The notes beneath the pieces are model-generated. The model had not been told where the DNA came from. It saw only the letters and a list, made by a program, of their open reading frames with translations, and did not search any database. From NCBI GenBank assembly GCA_963773665.1, contig CAVZBZ010000003.1, positions 186,001 to 250,000 on the forward strand: DNA of 64,000 bases, written 5' to 3'. The first letter of the stretch is position 1, and each line of letters starts with the position of its first letter. The DNA is from DATJLY01 sp963773665. GTDB lineage: Bacteria > Pseudomonadota > Alphaproteobacteria > ATCC43930 > CGMCC-115725. The position numbers and the translations under genes are program-made. Below, one piece after another: positions 1 to 9,978 of this stretch.

Positions 1-191
1 GGGTCCGTGCTCGGCTCGAAGCGGCATGGCTCGCCCATCTGATTTGTGCCGGCGCGCTGCGCTGCGCTCGCCGAATCTCCTTGCTGCGTTGCATTGACCT
101 TGGCGCTGGGCGGCAGTTCGCCGCACGCGACGAGCGCCAAGGCCACGATCGAAAGGGCGAGCGCGAGGCGCGCGATGCGGTCAGAGATCAT
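1..191 (-). CDS. Lipoprotein, 5' part only (cut by window edge)
   Basis: The first 63 codons of a minus-strand gene that runs off the left edge. The ATG at 191 overlaps the stop of the giant TpsA gene (183-181) by 11 bases, so it looks translationally coupled as the last visible gene of the secretion operon. The product starts MISDRIARLALALSIVALAL followed by VACGEL: a short positive n-region, a hydrophobic stretch and a lipobox with Cys23, typical of a lipoprotein signal peptide. The mature part seen is Ser/Ala/Gln-rich and not recognisable. By position it could be an envelope accessory of the exoprotein system; that is inference. The Cys-anchored signal is the only firm statement. Confidence 0.6.
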   Translation of the reverse strand, partial: MISDRIARLALALSIVALALVACGELPPSAKVNATQQGDSASAAQRAGTNQMGEPCRFEPSTD

Positions 192-3100
192 CTTCGTTGC
201 CGGTATCGAGGCGGTCGATGTCGAGCGGGTCGAGCGGCGCCGGCAGCGTCAGGAAATCGACGTCGTTGAGCGACGGCGGGAAGACCGGCACGAGGATCGG
301 CTGTGCGACGCACGACGGGCTGCCGATCGCGCAGGCGTTGAAGCGATCGGCATTGTCGGGTCCCTGGGCGCGGACGCCGAGGATCGCCGCGAACTGGCTC
401 GTTACCCCGGCGATCGAGCCGAACAGGTCGATCGTGTCGGCGAACCCGGTTACGCCCAGCTCCGCCACCATGACGGTGCCGGTCACGTTGGAGTTGTCGA
501 CGGAAATGAGGAGCGCCGAGCCAGCAGCATTGAGGTCGCCGAACGTGATGACCGGGCTCCCTGCCGTGCCGGATCCGAGCGGCAGAGCGTTCACGTCGCT
601 CGAACTGGTTATCGTTATCGCGTCGAGGGCGGTGGCGGTGAGGCCGGTTGCGTCGATTAGCACCGCGGGCGCACCGGTGATCGTGAAGCTGCCGGTCTCG
701 TCGAAGCCCGCGGAGCCGAGTGCCACGTGACCGCTGGCGCTATAGGTGATGCCGCCGGGAACCGACATTGTGCCGGTCGTGGCGATCGCGATCGCGCCGC
801 TCGGCACCGTGGCGTTGCCGACGAGCGCGAGGTTGCCGGTGTCCTGCAGCACGAAGTCGCCGGCGCCGGTGAGCGTGACTTGGCCCAGGTTCGAGATCGC
901 GTTGCTCATCGGCAGGCTCACGGCGCCCCCGGCCGAGACCGAGAGCAGGTCGGTGCTGATCGTGCCGTTCGTCTGCGAGATCGGTCCCGAGGCGGCGAGC
1001 GTGAGCGCGCCCGTCGAGGCGCTGAGCGTTAGCGGATCGGCGAGCACGATCGCCCCGCCGGTCGAAGTTCCGCCCGCGTTGGCGAGCGTGACGTTTCCGC
1101 CGCCCGCCGACGAGACGCCGGCGATGAGCGGCGTCACGAAGAAGGCCGGCGTCGAGACTTGGCCGACCGTGACCGTGGCGCCGGATGCCGCGGGGCTCGA
1201 ATCGCTCAGGAACACGCCGTCCGCGAGCGTGCTGGCCGCGACCGTCATGGCGCCTGCATCGGCGGTCGCGATCGGCGCCGCATTCGTGCCAATGCCGCCC
1301 TGCGCGACGAGCGACAGGTTCGTGCCGTCGAGCCGGATGGTCCCGCCGCCTGCCGCAATCGTCGAGCCCGACCCGTCGGCTTCGAGAAAGGCGTTGCCGC
1401 CCGCGTCGCCCGACAGGTTGATGTCGTTCGCCAGCACGATCGAGCCGCCGGTTGCCGTGCCGCCGAGGTTCTGCACTGCGACATCGCCCGCGGCAGCGAC
1501 CGTCACGCCGGTCACCGGCGTCGTCGCGAAGAAGGCGGGCGGCGTCAGCGCGCCCACGATTACTGCCGCGCCCGCCGCCGCCGGGCTCGACGCGCTCAGG
1601 TACCAGCCGCCGGTCCCGGTCGCGCCCGCGACGGTCAGCGCCGATCCGTCCACGACCCGGAGCGGCGCGCTTGCGGTGCCGACGCCGGCGCTTGCCGCCA
1701 GCGACAGTCCGCCGCCGGCGAGATCGATCGCGCCGCCCGATGCCGCGATCTTCGCGCCCGCGCCGTCCGCCTCGAGATAGACGCTCCCCGTCGCCGCGGC
1801 GAGATCGATCGCGCTTGCGAGATTCAAGGATCCGGTCAGGTTCTGCAGCGCGACATCGCCGCTCGCCGTGCTCGCGAGGCCCTGAAGGCCGGAAATGCCA
1901 TTGGCGAAGAATGCCGGCGTCGCCGCCGCATGGCCCACGGTCACGCCCGCCGCGTCCGACACCGACAGGAAGATGCCGCCCGCCGTCGTTTGCGCCGCAA
2001 GCGTCAGCGCCGCGGCGTCCGAGACCAGGATGCCGCTCGCGCTCGTGCCGATCCCGCCGGTCGCGAAAAGCGACAGTCCGCCGCCCGCGAGATCGATCGT
2101 GCCGCCCGCACCGGCGATCGTCGAATCCGTTCCGGTCGCCTCGATAAACACGTTTCCGCCCGCGCTCGCGCCGCTCGCCAGCACGATCGATCCGCCGGCG
2201 GCCGTGCCGCCGGTGTTCTGCAAGCCGATGTCGCCGCTGGTGACCGTGACGCCCGTGACCGGCGTCGAGGCGAAGAAGCCGGGCGGCGTCAGCGCGCCGA
2301 CCGTTACTGTTGTGCCCGCCGCGGCCGGGCTCGATGCGCTCACATACCAGCCGCCCGTCGCGGTCGCGCCGGCAAGCGTCAGCGCGGCGCCGTCCGACAC
2401 GCGGACCGGCGCGGTCGCGGTGCCGACGCCTGCATTCGCGACGAGCGACAGCCCGCCGCCGGCAAGAGCGATCGTGCCACCCGATGTCGCAATCTTCGCG
2501 CCCGACCGGTCGGCCTCGAGAAAGATGCTGCCGGCGCCGTCGATATCGTTCGCCAGCACGATCGAGCCGCCGCTCGCCGTGCCGCCCGCGTTGCGCAGCG
2601 CGATGTCGCCGCTCGATGCGTCCGTCACGCCGGTCACCGGCGTCGCCCCGAGGAAGGCGGGCGGCGTCAGTGCGCCGATCGTTACCGCCGCGCCCGCCGC
2701 GGCCGGGCTCGAAGCGCTCACATACCAGCCGCCGGTCGCGGTCGCACCCGCGAGCGTCAGCGCCGATCCATCCACGACCTCGATCGGCGCGCCCGCCGCT
2801 CCGACGCCGGCATTCGCGACCAGCGACAGGCCGCCGCCCACAAGATTGATCGCGCCGCCCGACGCCACGATCTGCGAGCCCGATCCATCGGCCTCGAGGA
2901 ACACGCGTCCGGTCGCGCCGATGGTGTCCGTCAGCACGATCGATCCGCCGCTCGCCGTGCCGCCCGCGTTCTGGAGCGCGATATCGCCGCCCGAGGCGGC
3001 AGTCACGCCGGTCACCGGCGTCGTCGCGAAGAAGGCGGGTGGCGTCAGTGCGCCGACCGTCACTGCGGCGCCCGCGGCGGCCGGGCTCGATGTGCTCACG

Positions 3101-6100
3101 TACCAGCCGCTTGCTCCGCCAGCGCCGGCGAGCGTCAGCGCAGCGCCGTCCACCACGCGGATCGGCGCGCTTGCCGTTCCCACGCCCGAGCTTGCCACGA
3201 GCGAAATTCCGCCGCCCGCGAGCGCGATTTCCCCGCCGCTCGCGGCGATGGTCGCGCCGCTCCCCGTCGCCTCAAGGAAGAGGTTCCCGGCAGCGTCGAT
3301 GGTGTCCGTCAGCACGATCGAGCCGCCGCTCGCCGTGCCGCCGGCGTTCTGCACCGCGACATCGCCCGCGGTCGCGACCGTCACGCCGGTCACCGGCGCC
3401 GTCGCGAAGAAAGCGGGCGGCGACACCGTGCCGACGGTTACCGCGGCGCCCGCTGCCGCCGCGCTCGACGCGCTCACGTACCAGCCGCCGGTCGCGGTCG
3501 CGCCGGCGAGCGTCAGCGCCGATCCGTCCACGACCCGGACCGGCGCGCTCGCCGTTCCGACGCCGGCGTTCGCGACAAGCGACAGATTGCCGCCCGAAAG
3601 CTTGATGGCGCCGCCCGAGGCCGCGATCTGCGCACCCGTCCCATCGGCTTCGGCAAACACACTCCCGCTCGCATCGCCGGAAAGGTCGATGTTGTTCGCG
3701 AACGCGATCGAGCCGCCGGTCGCCGTGCCGCCGGCATTTTCGATCGCGACATTGCCGCTCGCAGCGACCGTCACGCCGGTCACGGGCGTTGTCGCGAAGA
3801 AGGCGGGCGGCGCCACCGCGCCGATCGTCACCGCGGCGCCCGCCGCCGCCGGGCTCGACGCGCTCACGTACCAGCCGCCCGTTGCGGTCGCGCCGCCGAG
3901 CGTCAACGCCGCTCCATCCACCACTTCGATCGGCGTGCTCGCCGTGCCGACGCCGGCATTGGCGACGAGCGACAGGCTTGTCCCCGCCAGCGCGATCGTG
4001 CCGCCGCTCGTCGTGATCGTAGCGCCCGTTCCGTCTGCCTCGAGGAACACGCTGCCGGCCGCGTCGATGCCATTCGCGAGCACGATCGCGCCGCCGGTCG
4101 CCGTGCCGCCCGCGTTCTGTACTGCGATGTCGCCGCTCGCAGCGACCGTCACGCCAGTCACCGGCGTCGATGCGAAGAAGGCGGGCGGCGTCAGCGCGCC
4201 CACGGTTACTGCCGCGCCCGCCGCCGCCGGGCTCGACGCGCTCACGTACCAGCCGCCGGTCGCGGTCATGCCGGCGACGGTCAGCGCCGACCCGTCAGCA
4301 ACCCGGACCGGCGCGCTCGCCGTGCCGACGCCGGCGTTCGCGACGAGCGACAGGACGCCGCCCGCGAGATCGATCGCGCCGCCCGAGGCCGCGATCTTCG
4401 CACCCGCTCCGTCGGCCTCGAGATAGACGCTTCCCGTGGCGCTGTTCACGGGCTTCGAGAGGACGAGCGAACCGGTCGTATTATCGATCGCCACGTCGCC
4501 GCTCGCGATCCCGCCGGTGGCTGCAACTCCGCCGCTCGCGATCGACTGGAAGCCGGCCGGCGGCGCTGCCTGCGCGCCGAGCGTCATGCCTGCCGCGTCG
4601 GTCGCCGCGACAAAAATGCCGCCCGTCGCGGTCGTCGCCGACAAGGTCAGAAGCCCGCCCGCGTCGTGCAGCGGAATGAACTGGGCCGCGCCGCTGCCGC
4701 CGATCCCGGCAGTGGCGACGAGCGACACGCTGCCCGCGGCGCCAAGCGTCAGATTGCCTCCTGCATATGTGATCGTGGAACCGCTGCCGTCCGCCTCGAG
4801 GAACAGGTTGCCGGCCGTCGATTGCAGCGTGCTGTCGATCGCGATCGAGCCCGCGCCTGCCTTGAGGGCGAGGTTCCCGCCGCTCGCAATGGTTCCGGTC
4901 TCGGTGATAGTGCCGGCCGACGCGACGATCGTAAGGCTGCCGCCCACCGTGGCGGCCGCCAGACTCGTGCCGCCCGCGTCATCGTTCGTGAGGCTCGCAT
5001 TGCCTGACGCGCCTTCCGTGTCGAGCGTCACGGCACCCGTGAGCGCATTCGTCGCGGCGGTCAACGCGATCGTCGCGTTCGACCCTTCGGTGGCGATGAC
5101 CGTTGCGCCGCCAACGGTGAGAGCGTGCGTCTGGGTGATGTTGCCGGTCTTGGCGTCGAGATTGAGGCCGAGCGCCACGTCGATGCCGGAAAGAGACGCG
5201 GCGACGGGGCTTGCTCCCGCGATCACGGTCGCCGGGATCGACAGCGTCAGGCTCCCTACCGAGAACCCGCCGGCATTGGTGAACGCGAAGCTGCCCGCGG
5301 TCACGTGTGCCGCCAGCACGCCAACGCTGTTTGCGGCGGCGTCGAGCGCCGTATCGTTCTTCGCCACGACGATCAGGCCGCCCGCGCCTGAGCCCGCGAC
5401 GACGGCTCCGGTCGTCTCCGTGACCGCGCCCGCAGCGGCGCTCAACAGCACGTTCGTGCCCGTAACGTTTGCCGCCAGCGTGAGGTCGCCGGCCGGCGCC
5501 ACCAGCCCGACGTCGCTGCCCGCGCTGATGCCGTTATGGGCGGATGCGCCGAGCCCCGGCGGGCTCACCGACGCCGCACCGGCCGTGAATCCCCCCGCAT
5601 TGGTGAAGGCGAAGCCGCCCGTGCTCACGTCCGCGCCGAGCACCCCGACGCTGTTCGCCGCCGCATCGAGCGCCGAGTTGGTCTTCGCCAGGACGATCAG
5701 GTCGCCCGCTCCGGAATTGGCGGCGACATGCCCGGTGGTCTCGTTGACCGCGCCCGCGGCTGCGCTCAACAGCACGTTGGCGCCGGAAACATTCTCCGCG
5801 AGCGTGATGCTTCCGGCCGTGGCCACGAGCCCGGCATCGCCGCTCGCGGTCACGTTGTGCTGGGTCGTGGCGCCCAGCGTCGGCGGGCTGACCGTCGCGG
5901 CGCTGACCGCGAACCCGCCGGCGTTGGTGAAGGCGAAGCCGCCCGCGCTCACGTCCGCCGCCAAAACGCCGACGCTGTTCGCCGCCGCGTTGAGCGCCGA
6001 GCCGTTCTTCGCCACCACGATCAGGTCGCCCGCGCCCGAGCCAGCGATCGCCGCGCCCGCCGTCTCCGTGACCGCGCCGGAAGCGGCGCTCAAATACACG

Positions 6101-9100
6101 TTCGCGCCGGATACGGTCCCGCCGAGCGTGAGGCTCCCGGTCGTCGCCACCAGGCCGACATCGCCCGTCGCCGCGACCGCGAACGTCGCGCCGAGCGCGG
6201 GCGGGCTCACGGTCACCCCGGTCTGATAGGACGAGGCGCCGGTGTAGGAAAAGCCGCCGCTCGTGATCGCCGCGCCGATCGCCGCGAACGAGCCCGACAA
6301 GGTCTCGTTGCCGGTCATCGCCACGGCAAGCCCGTTCGCCGTGATCGCGCCCGCGCCGCTCACCGCCGCCGTCTCCGATTCGAGCAGCAGGTTGTGCGTT
6401 CCGGCATCGACCCCGTCGGTGAGCGTCAGGCTGCCGCTGGTCACGACCAGCGCCGCGTCGCCGCTGCCCGAGCCGTCGCCGACGCCGCCATTGTTGCTCG
6501 CGTCGCTGATCCCCGGCGCCGCGACCGCGACCGATCCCACCGTCAGCGCCGTGCCGTCCTCGAACGCGAGCCCGCCGCCATAGCGCGCCGCCAGCGTCCC
6601 GACATGGTTCGCATTCGCCAGATCGGCGTCGGCGCCGGCGCGCAGCAGCAGCCCGCCGGCGGTCACGGCGCCGGCGCCGCTCTCGCTCACCGCGCCCGCC
6701 GCATCGAGCAGCAGATCGAAGCCGCCGACAGTCACCGCCCGGGCCAGGCCGAGGTCGCCCGTGACGGCGATCAACGCGGTGTCGCCGCTTGCGCTCACGC
6801 CGTTCTGCGTCTTGGCGCCGATGCCCGGCGGGCTCACCGCGGCGGCATCGACCGAGAAGCCCGCCGCATTGCTGAAGGCGAAGCCGCCGGCGCTCACGTC
6901 CGCCGCCAGAACGCCGACGCTGTTGGCGGCCGCGTTGAGCGCCGTATCGTTCTTCGCCACCACGATCAGGTCGCCGGCGCCGGCGCCCGCGCTCACGGCG
7001 CCCGCCGTCTGCGTGACCGCACCCGAAGCGGCGCTCAGATACAGGTTGGCGCCCGACACACTCTTCGCCAGCGTGAGGTCGCCGGCCGCCGCCACGAGCC
7101 CGACATCGCCGCCCGCCGTCACGCCGCTCTGCGCCGTCGCGCCGATGCCCGGCGGACTGACCGATGCCGCGCCGGCCGCGAAGCCGCCGGCATTGGTGAA
7201 GGCGAAGCCGCCCGTGCTCACATCCGCCGCCAAAACGCCGACGCTGTTCGTGCCGGTGTCGAGTGCCGTGTCGTTCTGCGCCACCACGATCAAATCGCCC
7301 GCGCTCACGGCGCCCGCCGTCTCCGTGACCGCGCCCGAAGCGGCGCTCAGATAGACGTTGGCGCCGGTAACGTTCTTCGCCAGCGTGAGGTCGCCGGCCG
7401 CCGCCACGAGCCCGACATCGCCGCTCGCGGTCACGCCGTTCTGCGCCGTCGCGCCGATCCCCGGCGGGCTCACCAACGCCGCACCGGCCGCGAACCCGCC
7501 CGCATTGGTGAAGGCGAAGCTGCCCGCGGTCACGTCCGCCGAAAGGACGCCGACGCTGTTGGCGGCCGCGTCGAGCGCCGTATCGTTCTTCGCCGCGACG
7601 ATCAGGCCGCCCGCGCCTGAGCCCGCGACGACGGCTCCGGTCGTCTCCGTGACCGCGCCCGCAGCGGCGCTCAACAGCACGTTCGTGCCCGTAACGTTTG
7701 CCGCCAGCGTGAGGTCGCCGGCCGGCGCCACCAGCCCAACGTCGCTGCCCGCGCTGATGCCGTTATGGGCGGATGCGCCGAGCCCCGGCGGGCTCACCGA
7801 CGCCGCACCGGCCGTGAATCCCCCCGCATTGGTGAAGGCGAAGCCGCCCGTGCTCACGTCCGCGCCGAGCACCCCGACGCTGTTCGCCGCCGCATCGAGC
7901 GCCGAGTTGGTCTTCGCCAGGACGATCAGGTCGCCCGCTCCGGAATTGGCGGCGACATGCCCGGTGGTCTCGTTGACCGCGCCCGCGGCTGCGCTCAACA
8001 GCACGTTGGCGCTGGAAACATTCTCCGCGAGCGTGATGCTTCCGGCCGTGGCCACGAGCCCGGCATCGCCGCTCGCGGTCACGTTGTGCTGGGTCGTGGC
8101 GCCCAGCGTCGGCGGGCTGACCGTCGCGGCGCTGACCGCGAACCCGCCGGCGTTGGTGAAGGCGAAGCCGCCCGCGCTCACGTCCGCCGCCAAAACGCCG
8201 ACGCTGTTCGTGCCGGTGTCGAGCGCCGAGCCGTTCTTCGCCACCACGATCAGATCGCCCGCGCCCGAGCCAGCGATCGCCGCGCCCGTCGTCTCCGTGA
8301 CCGCGCCCGAAGCGGCGCTCAAATACACGTTCGCGCCGGATACGCTCCCGCCGAGCGCGAGGCTCCCGGTCGTCGCCACCAGGCCGACATCGCCCGTCGC
8401 CGCGACCGCGAACGTTGCGCCGAGCGCGGGCGGGCTCACGGTCACGCCGGTCTGATAGGACGAAGTGCCGGTGTAGGAAAAGCCGCCGCTCGTGATCGAC
8501 GCGCCGATCGCCGCGAACGAGCCCGACAAGGTCTCGTTGCCGGTCATCGCCACGGCAAGCCCGTTCGCCGTGATCGCGCCCGCGCCGCTCACCGCCGCCG
8601 TCTCCAATTCGAGCAGCAGGTTGTGCGTTCCGGCATCGACGGCGTCGGTGAGCGTCAGGCTGCCGCTGGTCACGACCAGCGCCGCGTCGCCGCTGCCCGA
8701 GCCGTCGCCGACGCCGCTATTGTTGCTCGCGTCGCTGATCCCCGGCGCCGCGACCGCGACCGATCCCACCGTCAGCGCCGTGCCGTCCTCGAACGCGAGC
8801 CCGCCGCCATAGCGCGCCGCCAGCGTCCCGACATGGTTCGCATTCGCCAGATCGGCGTCGGCGCCGGCGCGCAGCAGCAGCCCGCCGGCGGTCACGGCGC
8901 CGGCGCCGCTCTCGCTCACCGCGCCCGCCGCATCGAGCAGCAGATCGAAGCCGCCGACAGTCACCGCCCGGGCCAGGCCGAGGTCGCCCGTGACGGCGAT
9001 CAACGCGGTGTCGCCGCTTGCGCTCACGCCGTTCTGCGTCTTGGCGCCGATGCCCGGCGGGCTCACCGCGGCGGCATCGACCGAGAAGCCCGCCGCATTG

Positions 9101-9978
9101 CTGAAGGCGAAGCCGCCGGCGCTCACGTCCGCCGCCAGAACGCCGACGCTGTTGGCGGCCGCGTCGAGCGCCGTATCGTTCTTCGCCACCACGATCAGGT
9201 CGCCGGCGCCGGCGCCCGCGCTCACGGCGCCCGCCGTCTGCGTGACCGCGCCCGAAGCGGCGCTCAGATACAGGTTGGCGCCCGACACACTCTTCGCCAG
9301 CGTGAGGTCGCCGGCCGCCGCCACGAGCCCGACATCGCCGCCCGCCGTCACGCCGTTCTGCGCCGTCGCGCCGATCCCCGGCGGACTGACCGATGCCGCG
9401 CCGGCCGCGAAGCCGCCGGCATTGGTGAAGGCGAAGCCGCCCGTGCTCACATCCGCCGCCAAAACGCCGACGCTGTTCGTGCCGGTGTCGAGTGCCGTGT
9501 CGTTCTGCGCCACCACGATCAAATCGCCCGCGCTCACGGCGCCCGCCGTCTCCGTGACCGCGCCCGAAGCGGCGCTCAGATAGACGTTGGCGCCGGTAAC
9601 GTTCTTCGCCAGCGTGAGGTCGCCGGCCGCCGCCACGAGCCCGACATCGCCGCTCGCGGTCACGCCGTTCTGCGCCGTCGCGCCGATCCCCGGCGGGCTC
9701 ACCAACGCCGCACCGGCCGCGAACCCGCCCGCATTGGTGAAGGCGAAGCCGCCCGCGGTCACGTCCGCCGCAAGGACGCCGACGCTGTTGGCGGCGGCGT
9801 CGAGCGCCGTATCGTTCTTCGCCGCGACGATCAGGCCGCCCGCGCCCGAGCCCGCGACGACGGCTCCGGTCGTCTCCGTGACGGCGCCCGCAGCGGCGCT
9901 CAACAGCACGTTCGCGCCCGTAATGTTCGCCGCCAGCGTGAGGTCGCCGGCCGGCGCCACGAGCCCGAACGTCGCCAC
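181..9978 (-). CDS. Giant TpsA-type exoprotein, C-terminal three quarters (reading frame 3 of 3)
   Basis: A 3,265-codon open frame of almost pure Gly/Ala/Ser/Val/Thr repeat sequence, typical of the beta-helix stalk of filamentous-haemagglutinin-like exoproteins. It opens at a GTG (9978) that is not a real start: the preceding repeats expect GDVGLVA, and the reading frame upstream carries the same text until one extra base near 9968. Residues 1 to about 1,570 consist of roughly 100-residue units carrying motifs such as NSVGVLAADV and GGFAFTNAGGF, duplicated as a 743-residue block. The later part consists of about ten units of roughly 126 residues with GWYVSASSPAAAG and PVTGVT motifs. The C-terminus ends in a short acidic tail (DTGNEDDL) with no outer-membrane barrel, cell-wall anchor or toxin domain visible, so the protein is probably released or held by another factor. 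Confidence 0.75.
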   Translation of the reverse strand: MATFGLVAPAGDLTLAANITGANVLLSAAAGAVTETTGAVVAGSGAGGLIVAAKNDTALDAAANSVGVLAADVTAGGFAFTNAGGFAAGAALVSPPGIGATAQNGVTASGDVGLVAAAGDLTLAKNVTGANVYLSAASGAVTETAGAVSAGDLIVVAQNDTALDTGTNSVGVLAADVSTGGFAFTNAGGFAAGAASVSPPGIGATAQNGVTAGGDVGLVAAAGDLTLAKSVSGANLYLSAASGAVTQTAGAVSAGAGAGDLIVVAKNDTALDAAANSVGVLAADVSAGGFAFSNAAGFSVDAAAVSPPGIGAKTQNGVSASGDTALIAVTGDLGLARAVTVGGFDLLLDAAGAVSESGAGAVTAGGLLLRAGADADLANANHVGTLAARYGGGLAFEDGTALTVGSVAVAAPGISDASNNSGVGDGSGSGDAALVVTSGSLTLTDAVDAGTHNLLLELETAAVSGAGAITANGLAVAMTGNETLSGSFAAIGASITSGGFSYTGTSSYQTGVTVSPPALGATFAVAATGDVGLVATTGSLALGGSVSGANVYLSAASGAVTETTGAAIAGSGAGDLIVVAKNGSALDTGTNSVGVLAADVSAGGFAFTNAGGFAVSAATVSPPTLGATTQHNVTASGDAGLVATAGSITLAENVSSANVLLSAAAGAVNETTGHVAANSGAGDLIVLAKTNSALDAAANSVGVLGADVSTGGFAFTNAGGFTAGAASVSPPGLGASAHNGISAGSDVGLVAPAGDLTLAANVTGTNVLLSAAAGAVTETTGAVVAGSGAGGLIVAAKNDTALDAAANSVGVLSADVTAGSFAFTNAGGFAAGAALVSPPGIGATAQNGVTASGDVGLVAAAGDLTLAKNVTGANVYLSAASGAVTETAGAVSAGDLIVVAQNDTALDTGTNSVGVLAADVSTGGFAFTNAGGFAAGAASVSPPGIGATAQSGVTAGGDVGLVAAAGDLTLAKSVSGANLYLSAASGAVTQTAGAVSAGAGAGDLIVVAKNDTALNAAANSVGVLAADVSAGGFAFSNAAGFSVDAAAVSPPGIGAKTQNGVSASGDTALIAVTGDLGLARAVTVGGFDLLLDAAGAVSESGAGAVTAGGLLLRAGADADLANANHVGTLAARYGGGLAFEDGTALTVGSVAVAAPGISDASNNGGVGDGSGSGDAALVVTSGSLTLTDGVDAGTHNLLLESETAAVSGAGAITANGLAVAMTGNETLSGSFAAIGAAITSGGFSYTGASSYQTGVTVSPPALGATFAVAATGDVGLVATTGSLTLGGTVSGANVYLSAASGAVTETAGAAIAGSGAGDLIVVAKNGSALNAAANSVGVLAADVSAGGFAFTNAGGFAVSAATVSPPTLGATTQHNVTASGDAGLVATAGSITLAENVSGANVLLSAAAGAVNETTGHVAANSGAGDLIVLAKTNSALDAAANSVGVLGADVSTGGFAFTNAGGFTAGAASVSPPGLGASAHNGISAGSDVGLVAPAGDLTLAANVTGTNVLLSAAAGAVTETTGAVVAGSGAGGLIVVAKNDTALDAAANSVGVLAAHVTAGSFAFTNAGGFSVGSLTLSIPATVIAGASPVAASLSGIDVALGLNLDAKTGNITQTHALTVGGATVIATEGSNATIALTAATNALTGAVTLDTEGASGNASLTNDDAGGTSLAAATVGGSLTIVASAGTITETGTIASGGNLALKAGAGSIAIDSTLQSTAGNLFLEADGSGSTITYAGGNLTLGAAGSVSLVATAGIGGSGAAQFIPLHDAGGLLTLSATTATGGIFVAATDAAGMTLGAQAAPPAGFQSIASGGVAATGGIASGDVAIDNTTGSLVLSKPVNSATGSVYLEADGAGAKIAASGGAIDLAGGVLSLVANAGVGTASAPVRVADGSALTVAGMTATGGWYVSASSPAAAGAAVTVGALTPPAFFASTPVTGVTVAASGDIAVQNAGGTATGGAIVLANGIDAAGSVFLEADGTGATITTSGGTIALAGTSLSLVANAGVGTASTPIEVVDGAALTLGGATATGGWYVSASSPAAAGAAVTIGAVAPPAFFATTPVTGVTVAASGNVAIENAGGTATGGSIAFANNIDLSGDASGSVFAEADGTGAQIAASGGAIKLSGGNLSLVANAGVGTASAPVRVVDGSALTLAGATATGGWYVSASSAAAAGAAVTVGTVSPPAFFATAPVTGVTVATAGDVAVQNAGGTASGGSIVLTDTIDAAGNLFLEATGSGATIAASGGEIALAGGGISLVASSGVGTASAPIRVVDGAALTLAGAGGASGWYVSTSSPAAAGAAVTVGALTPPAFFATTPVTGVTAASGGDIALQNAGGTASGGSIVLTDTIGATGRVFLEADGSGSQIVASGGAINLVGGGLSLVANAGVGAAGAPIEVVDGSALTLAGATATGGWYVSASSPAAAGAAVTIGALTPPAFLGATPVTGVTDASSGDIALRNAGGTASGGSIVLANDIDGAGSIFLEADRSGAKIATSGGTIALAGGGLSLVANAGVGTATAPVRVSDGAALTLAGATATGGWYVSASSPAAAGTTVTVGALTPPGFFASTPVTGVTVTSGDIGLQNTGGTAAGGSIVLASGASAGGNVFIEATGTDSTIAGAGGTIDLAGGGLSLFATGGIGTSASGILVSDAAALTLAAQTTAGGIFLSVSDAAGVTVGHAAATPAFFANGISGLQGLASTASGDVALQNLTGSLNLASAIDLAAATGSVYLEADGAGAKIAASGGAIDLAGGGLSLAASAGVGTASAPLRVVDGSALTVAGATGTGGWYLSASSPAAAGAAVIVGALTPPAFFATTPVTGVTVAAAGDVAVQNLGGTATGGSIVLANDINLSGDAGGNAFLEADGSGSTIAAGGGTIRLDGTNLSLVAQGGIGTNAAPIATADAGAMTVAASTLADGVFLSDSSPAASGATVTVGQVSTPAFFVTPLIAGVSSAGGGNVTLANAGGTSTGGAIVLADPLTLSASTGALTLAASGPISQTNGTISTDLLSVSAGGAVSLPMSNAISNLGQVTLTGAGDFVLQDTGNLALVGNATVPSGAIAIATTGTMSVPGGITYSASGHVALGSAGFDETGSFTITGAPAVLIDATGLTATALDAITITSSSDVNALPLGSGTAGSPVITFGDLNAAGSALLISVDNSNVTGTVMVAELGVTGFADTIDLFGSIAGVTSQFAAILGVRAQGPDNADRFNACAIGSPSCVAQPILVPVFPPSLNDVDFLTLPAPLDPLDIDRLDTGNEDDL
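1080..4600 (-). repeat. About ten tandem ~380-bp repeats in the TpsA C-terminal region
   Basis: A recurring block around gtcacgccggtcaccggcgt appears at about 1501, 2245, 2624, 3001, 3380, 3769 and 4148, with degenerate units near 1118, 1886 and 4540. Spacing is 372-389 bp, about 126 codons. Each unit encodes a LSLVANAGVGTASAP-like strand pair followed by GWYVSASSPAAAG and FFATTPVTGVT. Units differ by scattered substitutions, so this array is older than the 2,229-bp duplication in the same gene. Confidence 0.75.
5260..9960 (-). repeat. 2,229-bp tandem duplication inside tpsA (about 2.1 copies)
   Basis: Sequence from about 5260 to 7490 recurs at 7489-9718, with a partial third copy to about 9960. 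The offset is exactly 2,229 bp (743 codons), shown by matching positions 5536/7765, 6263/8492, 6761/8990 and 7358/9587. Copies differ at only scattered positions, for example gcgttgagc versus gcgtcgagc, so the duplication is recent and stays in frame. Each copy holds several ~100-codon subunits and one divergent unit with the ALVVTSGSLTLTD motif. Confidence 0.85.

Noticed and set aside
1159..5007. Long plus-strand ORFs opposite the exoprotein gene (up to 1,282 codons, Arg/Ala-rich)
   Set aside because: They mirror GC-rich repeats on the coding strand, repeat with the same period, and have no domain or plausible composition; they are antisense shadows.
1080..9960. Regular repeats as a CRISPR array
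   Set aside because: Period is 380-2,229 bp, units are coding and divergent, there are no short identical repeats with unique spacers, and no cas genes are nearby.
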